7,589 bases of DNA from Planctomycetaceae bacterium (GTDB taxonomy: Bacteria; Planctomycetota; Planctomycetia; Pirellulales; Thermoguttaceae). A program made the position numbers and the translations under genes. The notes beneath the pieces were generated by a model. The model was not told where the DNA came from and ran no database searches. It saw nothing but the letters and a program-made list of their open reading frames with translations. The stretch lies in contig JAITQV010000435.1 of assembly GCA_031288765.1 (NCBI GenBank), positions 1 to 7,589 on the forward strand, written 5' to 3'. This document shows positions 1-6,602 of this stretch, piece by piece (within the stretch, counting starts at the first letter, position 1; every line of letters starts with the position of its first letter).

Positions 1-63
1 ACCTATCACAGATGTGATGAAACCTATTACAGATGTGATGAAACCTATCACAGATGTGATAAA
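1..63. repeat. Three 21-bp tandem repeats with a palindromic core
   Basis: Three head-to-tail copies of a 21-bp unit start at 1, 22 and 43. The second differs from the first by C to T at its seventh base, and the third departs at its end. Each contains ATCACAGATGTGAT (5-18 and 47-60; ATTACAGATGTGAT at 26-39), a 6-bp inverted repeat with a 2-bp centre. The 21-bp period is about two helical turns, which would put three protein-binding sites on one DNA face. It is also seven codons, so a coding repeat is equally possible. The array may extend beyond the left edge. Confidence 0.85.
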
Positions 64-118
64 CGCTATCTCTCGCATGTTTTTTTCGGTTTTTCGCCTC
101 AATTCGGCAATTTGTTGA
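2..118 (+). CDS. Possible C-terminal tail of a heptapeptide-repeat protein (partial, doubtful)
   Basis: Frame 2 is open from the left edge to TGA at 116-118. It reads PITDVMK twice, then PITDVIN, then a tail ending in FRLNSAIC. The 21-bp DNA repeat makes an in-phase heptapeptide repeat. I do not recognise a family. No start or upstream part is visible, and the opposite strand is also open through the same bases, so at most one reading is likely to be a real gene. A noncoding repeat array explains the data as well. No function is proposed. Confidence 0.2.
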   Translation, partial: PITDVMKPITDVMKPITDVINAISRMFFSVFRLNSAIC

Positions 119-740
119 ATAATAACTCCATATAAACCGCCTATTCTATTTAATTTAACATCAATAACCGGCAATTTTCCCCAAAAACCGAACTCATTGC
201 CTCATTTTTACCCTTTTAATGCGGCTAATAATGTGTGGAGTTCTTGGCAGTTTAGGTTGTTTGGTAAAAAAATTAGGTTGAAAATAAGGTTTGTCTTGTG
301 CAATTACTCAACAAAACGCTGAACAGATACGATTGAACACCTTGCGGTAATCTGATTTCCATAGGGAATCCCTATCAATAGAAAATCAATACAACCAATC
401 CATAAATCACCGTCGTTAATCTAATTCTCAATCGCCTGCCTTTTATCTGGAAACTTTGTAATTATTCCGCCGTCAATCGAAACGGATTGATTATTCACGC
501 CCGTTTCTCACCCAAATCAGTCTGACTTTCTCAAAAAGGGTATGAAAAAAAAAAATAAAAAATAAAAATTTAAAATATTTTTCTTCCTGTAAGTATTTCG
601 ATAGGTTTTCTTTGTTTTTGAACGGAAAATCGAAAAATTATTTCAATTACAATTAAGTTTCCGTCAATCGGATTTTATTCTAAGTGTTGTCTTTTTCAAT
701 TGTTCGGAACGAATAAGTTTCAATCCGTCCGAATACCCAA
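119..740. other. Long A+T-rich region without a supported gene
   Basis: I see no convincing open frame, tRNA or known RNA here. Visible structure includes a 15-bp palindrome ATAGGGAATCCCTAT at 361-375 and a nearly pure A/T tract at 543-584. On the minus strand, one frame contains peptide-like text between scattered in-frame stops, for example a GTG-started 25-codon stretch read from about 498 and a stop-free stretch ending in ARCSIVSVQRFVE near 304. These could be remnants of a decayed gene, but support is weak. Confidence 0.5.
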
Positions 741-857
741 CCCATATTCCCGCAACACAAAATATCGGCAGCCGTTAAATATAACGGCTATCATATTTAA
801 CGGCGCCGCTTTTTTTATAAAAATTTGTGTTGCATGGTCTTGCGGGATTGAATGGGT
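741..857. promoter_or_regulatory. Nested inverted repeats in the encapsulin leader
   Basis: Three pairs of arms are visible. The inner pair is GCCGTTAAATAT (771-782) with ATATTTAACGGC (793-804), a perfect 12-bp stem. The middle pair is GCAACACAAA (752-761) with TTTGTGTTGC (824-833), a perfect 10-bp stem. The outer pairs are TCCCGCAA (748-755) with TTGCGGGA (840-847), and CCCAT (741-745) with ATGGG (852-856). The left GCAA (752-755) is shared, so the middle and outer stems compete. The block ends about 90 bp before the encapsulin start. It may be a structured 5' leader, an upstream terminator, or a small palindromic mobile-element remnant. Confidence 0.6.
771..816 (+). terminator. Candidate rho-independent terminator or attenuator
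   Basis: A perfect 12-bp hairpin (771-782 with 793-804, 10-nt loop) is followed by GCCGC and seven T residues (810-816). The 5-nt gap before the T run is longer than ideal. It would end transcription entering from the left. If the encapsulin promoter lies upstream, it would instead act as an attenuator. Confidence 0.45.
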
Positions 858-867
858 CATATAAAAT
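840..867 (+). promoter_or_regulatory. Weak candidate promoter for the encapsulin gene
   Basis: TTGCGG (840-845) and TAAAAT (862-867) are separated by 16 bp and lie just downstream of the T run. The -35-like hexamer sits inside the right arm of the outer inverted repeat. The match is poor in the -35 box, so this is only a suggestion. Confidence 0.2.
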
Positions 868-937
868 AACGAAACAATCGAAAAACAAATTACCGTAAAT
901 GTTTTTCGTACAACATGTCGAAACTACTATTTATTTT

Positions 938-942
938 GGAGA
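938..942 (+). promoter_or_regulatory. Ribosome binding site of the encapsulin gene
   Basis: GGAGA lies 7 nt before the ATG at 950 and decides the start in favour of 950 over the in-frame ATG at 899. Confidence 0.8.
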
Positions 943-949
943 ACAAATT

Positions 950-1903
950 ATGCCGGAACAAAACAATTCCCCGACAGTATTAAGTCCTCAGGCGGCGTAT
1001 CAGCTTGCCAATGTAACAAAAACCGATGCTCAATTCGGTTCGCTGACACCGCGTTGGCTGCCGCGTTTTCTGGATTGGAAAGCCCTTGAAACAGGAATTT
1101 TCCGCCTGAACAAAGTTCATGAAGGCGAAACGCCGTTGGATGTTCTTTGCCGTAACGCTTTGGAGGAAGGCGAAGTTCCCGAAGGGTTCATTGATTATGA
1201 AACCGCTCCCCGTGAATATCGTCTCAATTCCATTTCAACCGTGATCAATATTGATACACGTATTGCCGACTTGTACAGCAGTCCTTACGATCAGGTCAAT
1301 GAACAAATCCGGTTGGCGGTCGAAAGTCTCAAAGAACGACAGGAAAGTCAACTTGTTAATAGTGACGATTATGGTCTTCTCAAAAATGTTGCGGATTCGC
1401 AGCGTGTGAAATCAATTTCCGGTTCGCCGACGCCGGACGATTTCGATGAATTGATTTCAAAAGTTTGGAAAGAGCCGTCGTTTTTCCTCGCGCATCCTCG
1501 TGCGGTTGCGGCGTTTGGGCGGGAATGTACCCGGCGCGGAGTTCCGCCGGCAACCGTTTCATTTTATGGTTCGCCGTTCCTCACATGGCGCGGAATTCCG
1601 ATTGTCCCAACCGATAAACTCTTCGTGGACGGTCACAAAAATCCGCAAAGTAAAGCCGGTAAAACAAATATTTTGCTTGTGCGAACCGGCGAAAAAAAAC
1701 GCGGCGTTCTTGGTTTACATCAGGCAAATTTGCCCGGCGGTACAACTCGCGGTTTGGCGGTACGATTTATGGGTGTTGACAAACAGGGAATCGCTTCCTA
1801 TTTTCTCTCCGTTTATTGTTCGCTCGCCATTCTCTCCGATGATGCGGTTGCCGTCTTGGAAAATGTCGATGTCGGTCATTACTATTCGTACAAAGACGTA
1901 TAA
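950..1903 (+). CDS. Family 2A encapsulin shell protein (SrpI/MMP-I-like, HK97 fold)
   Basis: The 317-residue product matches the family 2A encapsulin shell by recall of the family: a short N-terminal arm, then SLTPRWLPRFLDW near residues 32-44, a central FIDYETAPREY segment with INIDTRIADLYSSPYDQ, the hallmark GSPTPDDFDELISKVWKEPS region, then FFLAHPRAVAAFGREC and a C-terminal part ending in VDVGHYY. Such shells have the HK97 phage-capsid fold and self-assemble in the cytoplasm around a cargo enzyme. Length is typical for 2A, and there is no inserted cyclic-nucleotide-binding domain as in 2B; relatives are often misannotated as Crp/Fnr-type proteins or major membrane protein I. The ATG at 950 is chosen because GGAGA (938-942) lies 7 nt upstream; an in-frame ATG at 899 has no such site and adds 17 atypical residues. 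The cargo desulfurase follows 271 bp downstream on the same strand. Confidence 0.93.
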   Translation: MPEQNNSPTVLSPQAAYQLANVTKTDAQFGSLTPRWLPRFLDWKALETGIFRLNKVHEGETPLDVLCRNALEEGEVPEGFIDYETAPREYRLNSISTVINIDTRIADLYSSPYDQVNEQIRLAVESLKERQESQLVNSDDYGLLKNVADSQRVKSISGSPTPDDFDELISKVWKEPSFFLAHPRAVAAFGRECTRRGVPPATVSFYGSPFLTWRGIPIVPTDKLFVDGHKNPQSKAGKTNILLVRTGEKKRGVLGLHQANLPGGTTRGLAVRFMGVDKQGIASYFLSVYCSLAILSDDAVAVLENVDVGHYYSYKDV

Positions 1904-1921
1904 TATTGTACGTAACTGTCT

Positions 1922-1940
1922 ATTTTATTAACAATAAAAT
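1922..1940. repeat. Small A/T-only hairpin after the encapsulin gene
   Basis: ATTTTATT (1922-1929) and AATAAAAT (1933-1940) form a perfect 8-bp stem with a 3-nt loop, 18 nt after the encapsulin stop. It has no G-C pairs and no T run after it, so it would be a weak terminator at best. It may protect the 3' end of the shell mRNA. Confidence 0.45.
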
Positions 1941-1964
1941 TCACAGAGGAAATTTTTATATTTG

Positions 1965-2106
1965 TGACACTTTCAGATTTGGTTTTTTAGGCGGGATAAC
2001 AGGATTGTCGGGATTTTATTTTACATTTTATTCTGCAAACCCTACAAATCCCGCCCAAAAATGAGAGAATGAAAATGTGAAATAAAAACCGAATTTTTAA
2101 GTGTCA
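1965..2106. repeat. Compound inverted-repeat element between shell and cargo genes
   Basis: Outer imperfect arms (1965-1988 and 2084-2106) share TGACACTT at the left tip and AAGTGTCA at the right tip, with GGTTTTT/AAAAACC inside. An inner perfect 8-bp pair is GGCGGGAT (1990-1997) with ATCCCGCC (2048-2055). A third imperfect pair joins 2014-2034 to 2066-2087 (TTTTATTTTACATTTT against AAAATGTGAAATAAAA). The second and third pairs interleave, so in RNA they would exclude one another or form a pseudoknot. Terminal arms of this kind suggest a small non-autonomous mobile element; alternatively it is an RNA switch setting the ratio of shell to cargo. No clear terminator T run is present. Confidence 0.6.
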
Positions 2107-2174
2107 TAGGTATGTAATCACAAACCCCAAATCACTAAAACAATACATTATTTCTTAACTTTTAATTTTTCATT

Positions 2175-3722
2175 ATGAGTACAACAATTATCGACGATCT
2201 TGTTTCTGTTGCGGTACAGGATTATACGGCTGATTTTTTTCCGGTACAAAATCCGTTTTCCGAATCGTTGACCGTTTCGGACGAAAATGACGTACAACAA
2301 GTTTGGCGGGAAATCTCCAAAACTTTGTACGATACAAATTATGACAAACGTTTGACCGAAAGCACAAAAATTCCGCAACCAAAAAATACGCCGTATGACA
2401 ATATTTACGGTAACAATTCTTACAATGACAGTGATTACAGTAACGTTTACAGTAACACTTACAGTAACAATGCGGCATCGCATTTTGCCGATTCCGCAAC
2501 ACGGGAATTTGACGTAACGTCAATTCGCAAGGATTTTCCGATTCTGTCGGAAAAAGTGCATGGTAAACCGCTTGTCTGGTTTGACAACGGGGCAACAACA
2601 CAAAAACCCAACATCGTTATTGAACGATTAAAATATTTTTATGAGCATGAAAATTCGAATGTTCATCGCGGCGCCCATGATTTAGCCGCGCGGTCAACGG
2701 ATGCGTATGAAAATGCGCGGGAAATAGTTCGGAAATTTATCAATGCTTCTTCGACAAACGAAATTGTTTTTGTTCGCGGAACGACGGAGGCGATCAATTT
2801 GGTTGCGGCGAGTTGGGGGCGGGATAATATTCATACCGGAGACGAGATTCTTGTTTCGCATTTGGAACACCACGCCAACATTGTTCCCTGGCAATTGCTG
2901 GTTCGGGAAACGGGTGCGGTGTTGAAAGTGATTCCGGTTGATGACAACGGCGAATTGTTGCTCAACGAATACACCGCTCTGTTAAAAAGCGGCAAAGTGA
3001 AATTAGTTGCGGTAACACAAGTTTCCAATGCGATTGGAACTGTTACGCCGACGGAGGAAATTGTTCGGATTGCGCATCAATTCGGCAGCAAAGTTCTTAT
3101 TGACGGAGCGCAGTCGGCTTCGCATATTCCAACGGATGTTCAATTACTTGATACGGATTTTTTCGTATTTTCGGGACATAAAATTTTTGCTCCAACCGGA
3201 ATTGGGATTTTGTACGGTAAAGAGGAATTACTCAATGCCATGCGTCCTTATCAGGGAGGGGGCGGAATGATTACCGATGTAACATTTGAAAAGACTGAAT
3301 ACCAACCGGCACCCGGACGTTTTGAAGCGGGAACGGGCAATATTGCCGATGCGGTGGGGCTTGGTGCTGCTTTGGATTATGTGGGTTTGATTGGAATTGA
3401 GAGTATCCGGCAATATGAACATCGGCTGCTGGAATACGCACGCTCACAACTCGCTCCTATTTCAGGGTTACAAATTATCGGCAATCCGCGTGAACGTGCC
3501 GGCGTGATTTCTTTTGTAGTTGACAAATTCAGTACGGAAGAAATCAACAAGGCTCTTGCCGCGGAGGGAATTGCGTTACGATCCGGGCATCATTGTGCGC
3601 AACCGATTCTTCGTCGTTTTGGTTTGGAGAGTACGGTTCGGATTTCGCTGGCGTTTTACAATACTACGGAAGAGGTTGATTTCCTTGTGAGAACGCTTTC
3701 CGATTTTGTAAAAATCCGGTAA
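2175..3722 (+). CDS. SufS-type cysteine desulfurase, encapsulin cargo (SrpII-like)
   Basis: The 515-residue protein is a PLP-dependent class V aminotransferase-fold enzyme that removes sulfur from L-cysteine, giving alanine and an enzyme persulfide. The catalytic core starts near residue 112 (FDVTSIRKDFPIL) and contains DNGATTQKP (137-145), VHRGAHDLAARST (163-175), the HLEHHANIVPWQ segment (229-240), DGAQSASH (310-317), the PLP lysine K336 in SGHK, and catalytic C474 in RSGHHCAQP. Residues 1-111 are an extra N-terminal extension, polar and Tyr/Asn/Ser-rich, absent from ordinary SufS (about 400 residues). In family 2A systems such extensions direct packaging into the shell, and the adjacent encapsulin gene supports that role. 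The start is fixed: a TAA lies four codons upstream in frame and there is no other Met before the core. No Shine-Dalgarno sequence precedes it. No sufBCD or sufE genes are nearby, so housekeeping Fe-S assembly is less likely. Confidence 0.93.
   Translation: MSTTIIDDLVSVAVQDYTADFFPVQNPFSESLTVSDENDVQQVWREISKTLYDTNYDKRLTESTKIPQPKNTPYDNIYGNNSYNDSDYSNVYSNTYSNNAASHFADSATREFDVTSIRKDFPILSEKVHGKPLVWFDNGATTQKPNIVIERLKYFYEHENSNVHRGAHDLAARSTDAYENAREIVRKFINASSTNEIVFVRGTTEAINLVAASWGRDNIHTGDEILVSHLEHHANIVPWQLLVRETGAVLKVIPVDDNGELLLNEYTALLKSGKVKLVAVTQVSNAIGTVTPTEEIVRIAHQFGSKVLIDGAQSASHIPTDVQLLDTDFFVFSGHKIFAPTGIGILYGKEELLNAMRPYQGGGGMITDVTFEKTEYQPAPGRFEAGTGNIADAVGLGAALDYVGLIGIESIRQYEHRLLEYARSQLAPISGLQIIGNPRERAGVISFVVDKFSTEEINKALAAEGIALRSGHHCAQPILRRFGLESTVRISLAFYNTTEEVDFLVRTLSDFVKIR
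2433..2468 (+). repeat. 12-bp tandem repeat encoding (D/V/T)YSN
   Basis: Three 12-bp units (2433-2444, 2445-2456, 2457-2468) share the ending TTACAGTAAC and encode DYSN, VYSN and TYSN (residues 87-98). More degenerate YxN units lie just before (IYGN, SYND, residues 77-85). Near-identity at DNA level points to recent expansion by slippage within the cargo's disordered extension. Confidence 0.85.
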
Positions 3723-3780
3723 ATAATAACAAAAATTCAACATAATTATTTACACCGATTTACGCAACAAAGTAGGCGAC

Positions 3781-3922
3781 GTACTTGTCTATTTAAAAGA
3801 GGTCTTTACGTATTTAGTTTTATACTCTATAATTTGTACCTTATAATATTATTTACTCATAAAACAAATTATAGAAATTAAAGTAAAATAAATAAAGACC
3901 ACTTTTTTAAATAGACAGGTAC
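3781..3922. mobile_element. MITE-like element with ~57-bp terminal inverted repeats
   Basis: A 142-bp palindromic element starts and ends with GTAC. The left arm (3781-3837) and right arm (3864-3922) pair over almost their full length with scattered mismatches and short indels. Matching blocks include GTCTATTTAAAA, GGTCTTTA and TATAATTTGT with their complements. The 26-bp centre carries no gene. If the outer TA of GTAC is the duplicated target, the tips become CTTGTCTATTT and CCTGTCTATTT, as expected for a non-autonomous relative of TA-targeting transposons such as IS630/Tc1-mariner; this assignment is inference. It sits between two convergent genes, where such elements are tolerated. Confidence 0.75.
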
Positions 3923-4068
3923 TAAATTTATTGTCAGGTATATGAAAAGTATCCATAAAACATTGAAATCGTTGAAACATTAATGATTCTCCTGTTTTTA
4001 TATACTACAATTAACGGAACTAGTTTATCATAAATATTTGTAACTACGCTTTCGGAATTTTTTTATTC

Positions 4069-6474
4069 TTATTTATCATGTTTAACGCGGTCTTTTACTT
4101 CTTGTCTTTTTGCTTTGTTGAAACGGTCTAACGTTCCAACCAGATAACCGGTGATTCGACGGATTCGTTCAAACGGAATGTCGCCCTCCTCCCGACCGCA
4201 TTGCGGACAAACTCCGTCAATCACTCCCGTGTATCCGCAAACCGTATCACGATCAACCGGATGATTAACCGAACCATAACCAATCCCCGAATCACACATC
4301 AAATGAATTATCTTCTCAAACGCTTCAAGATTTTTTGTTATATCACCGTCAACCTCCACATACGTAATATGTCCCGCATTCGTCAACGCATGATAAGGCG
4401 CCTCAATTCTTATCTTGTCCAAAATTTTAACACGATAATAAACCGGAATATGAAAACTATTCGTATAATATTCCCGATCCGTTACGCCAACAATTTTACC
4501 GTAACGCTCCCGATCCAACTTGACAAACCGCCCCGATAAACCCTCCGCTGGCGTCGCTAATAACGTAAAATTAAGATTCGTTTTCTTACTATAAACATCA
4601 AGATAATGACGCATATAAGAAACTATCTCAAGTCCAAGATTTTGCGCAACCTCACTCTCGCCATGATGCAGCCCCAACAACGACTTCAACGTTTCCGCCA
4701 ACCCAATAAATCCAACCGATAACGTACCATGTTTCAAAACCTCACGCACTTCGTCATCGGGTTTAAGTTTCTCACTGTCAATCCAAACTCCCTCCCCCAT
4801 CAAAAACGGATAATTTCGCGCCCGCTTCGACGATTGTATCTCCAAACGTTCCAATAACTGTGAAACACACAAATCAAGCTTCCGATCCAACTCTTCAAAA
4901 AACCACTCAATATTGCCGTGAGACTTTATCGCTATACGAGGAAGATTAATCGACGTAAAACTCAAATTGCCGCGTCCGGGAACAACCTCACGACCCGAAT
5001 CATAAACATTGCCAATCACCCGCGTCCTACACCCCATGTACGCAATCTCCGTCTCATAACGCCCCTCAACATAATACCGCAAATTAAACGGCGCATCCAA
5101 AAATGCAAAATTCGGAAATAATCGTTTCGCACTCACACGGCACGCAAGTTGAAAAAGATCATAATTCGGCTCGCCTTGATAACAATTCACCCCCTTCTTA
5201 ACACGAAAAACATGAATCGGAAATATCGGCGTCTCGCCATTGCCCAAACCGCGCTCATGCGCAAGCAAAATATTTTTCGTAACCATACGCCCTTCCGCCG
5301 ATGTGTCCATACCATAATTTATCGTCGAAAAAGGCGTCTGCGCCCCAGCGCGTGAATGCATCGTGTTAAGATTGTGAACAAGCGCCTCCATCGCTTGAAA
5401 CGTCGCTCGATCAACCTCCTCCAAAGATTTTCGCAACGAATACTCCTGACAACTACGAACCGTTTCGCCATCAAAACCCGTTTCCGCCAACAATTCCATC
5501 TCACGCCGCAAATATTCGCCGTTCTCATCCAACCGCAAAACATAACCTTCCAAAATCAAACGCCGCTGAATAGATTCCGACAACCCGCCAAAATCCTCAA
5601 ATACCTTGCCGCCAAGAACCGCCGATAACTCCAACGACTTCGCAAGATTGTTCCGGTAACATTTTCGAAACGTCTTTGCAACTCCGGCCGCAAGCCCATA
5701 ATCAAAATTGGCAATACTCTGCCCGCCATGCTGATCATTTTGATTCGACTGAATCGCTATACACGTTAAAGCAGAATAACTCTGAATATCATTCGGCTCG
5801 CGCAATACGCCATGACCCGTCGAAAAACCGCCGTCAAAAAGTTTCAATAAATCTATCTGACAACACGTCGTCGTCATCGTCAAAAAATCAAGATCATGAA
5901 TATGAATATCGCCTTCACGATGCGCCGCCGCATATTTCGGATTCAAGACAAACATCTCATAAAATTGCTTCGCGCCCTCACTGCCATACTTGAGCATCGT
6001 TCCCATTGCGGTATCGCCGTTGATGTTCGCATTCTCTCGTTTGATCTCGCTGTCCGCAGCGCTCTTATAAGTTATATCTTCAAACGTCCGCATCAAACGC
6101 GTATTCTGCTCGCGAACCCGCGTCCGCTCCACACGATAAATCATATACGCCTTCGCCGTCCGAACATGTCCGGCTTCAACCAAAACTTGCTCAACTACGT
6201 CTTGAACTTCTTCCACCTCCGGCTGATTCATATTACGCGCCGCAAGCTTCTCATCCACAATCTTCGCAAGTTTCAATAAATAATCGTCGTCCCGATTCGC
6301 TCCGCAAGCGCGAAACGCCTTCTGCATTGCCGACGCTATCTTTTCAAGACAAAACTTCATCCGGCGACCATCACGCTTAATTATCACCGCCGTAAAATGC
6401 TCCGACCGATCATAATTTGAATTAGAAATCAATTTGTCCGAATTAATCTTATCGGTAATTATCGTATGAGTCAT
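4069..6474 (-). CDS. nrdD: Anaerobic (class III) ribonucleoside-triphosphate reductase
   Basis: This 801-residue glycyl-radical enzyme reduces ribonucleoside triphosphates to deoxyribonucleotides without oxygen. An N-terminal ATP-cone (about 26-120, with VIIKRDGRRMKF) provides allosteric control. The catalytic barrel follows, with NANINGDTAMGTM (148-160), GDIHIHDLDF (188-197), a CC pair at 204-205, NTMHSRAGAQTPFSTINYG (370-388) and the GCRTRV finger-loop cysteine C482, the likely thiyl-radical site. The C-terminal zinc-type region has C746, C756 and C759, with D743 where a fourth cysteine could sit. The glycyl radical is G776 in RITGYLVGTLDRFN. Full length with all key motifs, so probably functional. 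The start has CGGAG 7 nt upstream (6482-6486 on the plus strand). The activase gene nrdG, often the next gene, is not found in the 346 bp downstream. The enzyme implies anaerobic growth. Confidence 0.97.
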   Translation of the reverse strand: MTHTIITDKINSDKLISNSNYDRSEHFTAVIIKRDGRRMKFCLEKIASAMQKAFRACGANRDDDYLLKLAKIVDEKLAARNMNQPEVEEVQDVVEQVLVEAGHVRTAKAYMIYRVERTRVREQNTRLMRTFEDITYKSAADSEIKRENANINGDTAMGTMLKYGSEGAKQFYEMFVLNPKYAAAHREGDIHIHDLDFLTMTTTCCQIDLLKLFDGGFSTGHGVLREPNDIQSYSALTCIAIQSNQNDQHGGQSIANFDYGLAAGVAKTFRKCYRNNLAKSLELSAVLGGKVFEDFGGLSESIQRRLILEGYVLRLDENGEYLRREMELLAETGFDGETVRSCQEYSLRKSLEEVDRATFQAMEALVHNLNTMHSRAGAQTPFSTINYGMDTSAEGRMVTKNILLAHERGLGNGETPIFPIHVFRVKKGVNCYQGEPNYDLFQLACRVSAKRLFPNFAFLDAPFNLRYYVEGRYETEIAYMGCRTRVIGNVYDSGREVVPGRGNLSFTSINLPRIAIKSHGNIEWFFEELDRKLDLCVSQLLERLEIQSSKRARNYPFLMGEGVWIDSEKLKPDDEVREVLKHGTLSVGFIGLAETLKSLLGLHHGESEVAQNLGLEIVSYMRHYLDVYSKKTNLNFTLLATPAEGLSGRFVKLDRERYGKIVGVTDREYYTNSFHIPVYYRVKILDKIRIEAPYHALTNAGHITYVEVDGDITKNLEAFEKIIHLMCDSGIGYGSVNHPVDRDTVCGYTGVIDGVCPQCGREEGDIPFERIRRITGYLVGTLDRFNKAKRQEVKDRVKHDK

Positions 6475-6602
6475 CTCAACACTCCGTGTTTTTAAAAAAT
6501 TAAAAATATGTTAAAAGTTAATAAAAAATTGTTAAAAATACACAATTAATTTCACGCCGAAAATTTTAAAACTAAAATCCAAAGCCGTTATTGTTTTGAT
6601 TC
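6475..6602 (-). promoter_or_regulatory. A+T-rich nrdD upstream region
   Basis: This 128-bp gap separates the HEPN gene stop from the nrdD start and probably carries the nrdD promoter. It is dominated by A and T runs, and no hexamer pair stands out. The nrdD ribosome binding site GGAG (6485-6482) is clear. I did not find a convincing NrdR-box pair. Confidence 0.35.

Larger units (their letters stand above)
1..201 (-). pseudogene. Open minus-strand frame entering the repeat; possible gene start or decayed gene
   Basis: Read leftward from 201, the minus strand stays open to the window edge (67 codons). It passes through GGLYGVIIQQIAELRRKTEK and MREIAF into FITSVIG repeated three times, a hydrophobic stretch made by the 21-bp repeat. 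The only in-frame ATG is at 79-77, just before the repeats, and it lacks a close Shine-Dalgarno site. A TTG lies further upstream. The same frame upstream has stops at 210-208 (TAA) and 204-202 (TGA), preceded by NCQELHTLLAALKG. The upstream in-frame text may be remnants of a broken gene or chance readability. I recognise no family. It conflicts with the plus-strand reading of the same repeat. Confidence 0.2.

Noticed and set aside
1..63. CRISPR array
   Set aside because: The 21-bp units are directly adjacent with no unique spacers between them.
899..949. Longer encapsulin start at ATG 899
   Set aside because: No Shine-Dalgarno site upstream and the added residues do not look like the family; ATG 950 has GGAGA at 7 nt.
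1964..1990. Leader peptide MTLSDLVF starting at GTG 1964 after an AGAGGA motif
   Set aside because: Eight codons with a 13-nt spacing and no regulatory codon run; chance is sufficient.
2148..2601. Minus-strand open frames across the desulfurase N-terminal region
   Set aside because: They are rich in Cys, Tyr and Val runs made by the repeat's complement and lie opposite a well-supported gene.
3781..3922. Bidirectional terminator for desulfurase and nrdD
   Set aside because: The palindrome is too long and A+T-rich without a G-C-rich stem and T run; its ends fit a MITE better.
4201..6279. Plus-strand open frames inside nrdD
   Set aside because: Their Arg/Ile/Asn-rich translations resemble no family and are the shadow of the 801-residue reductase.
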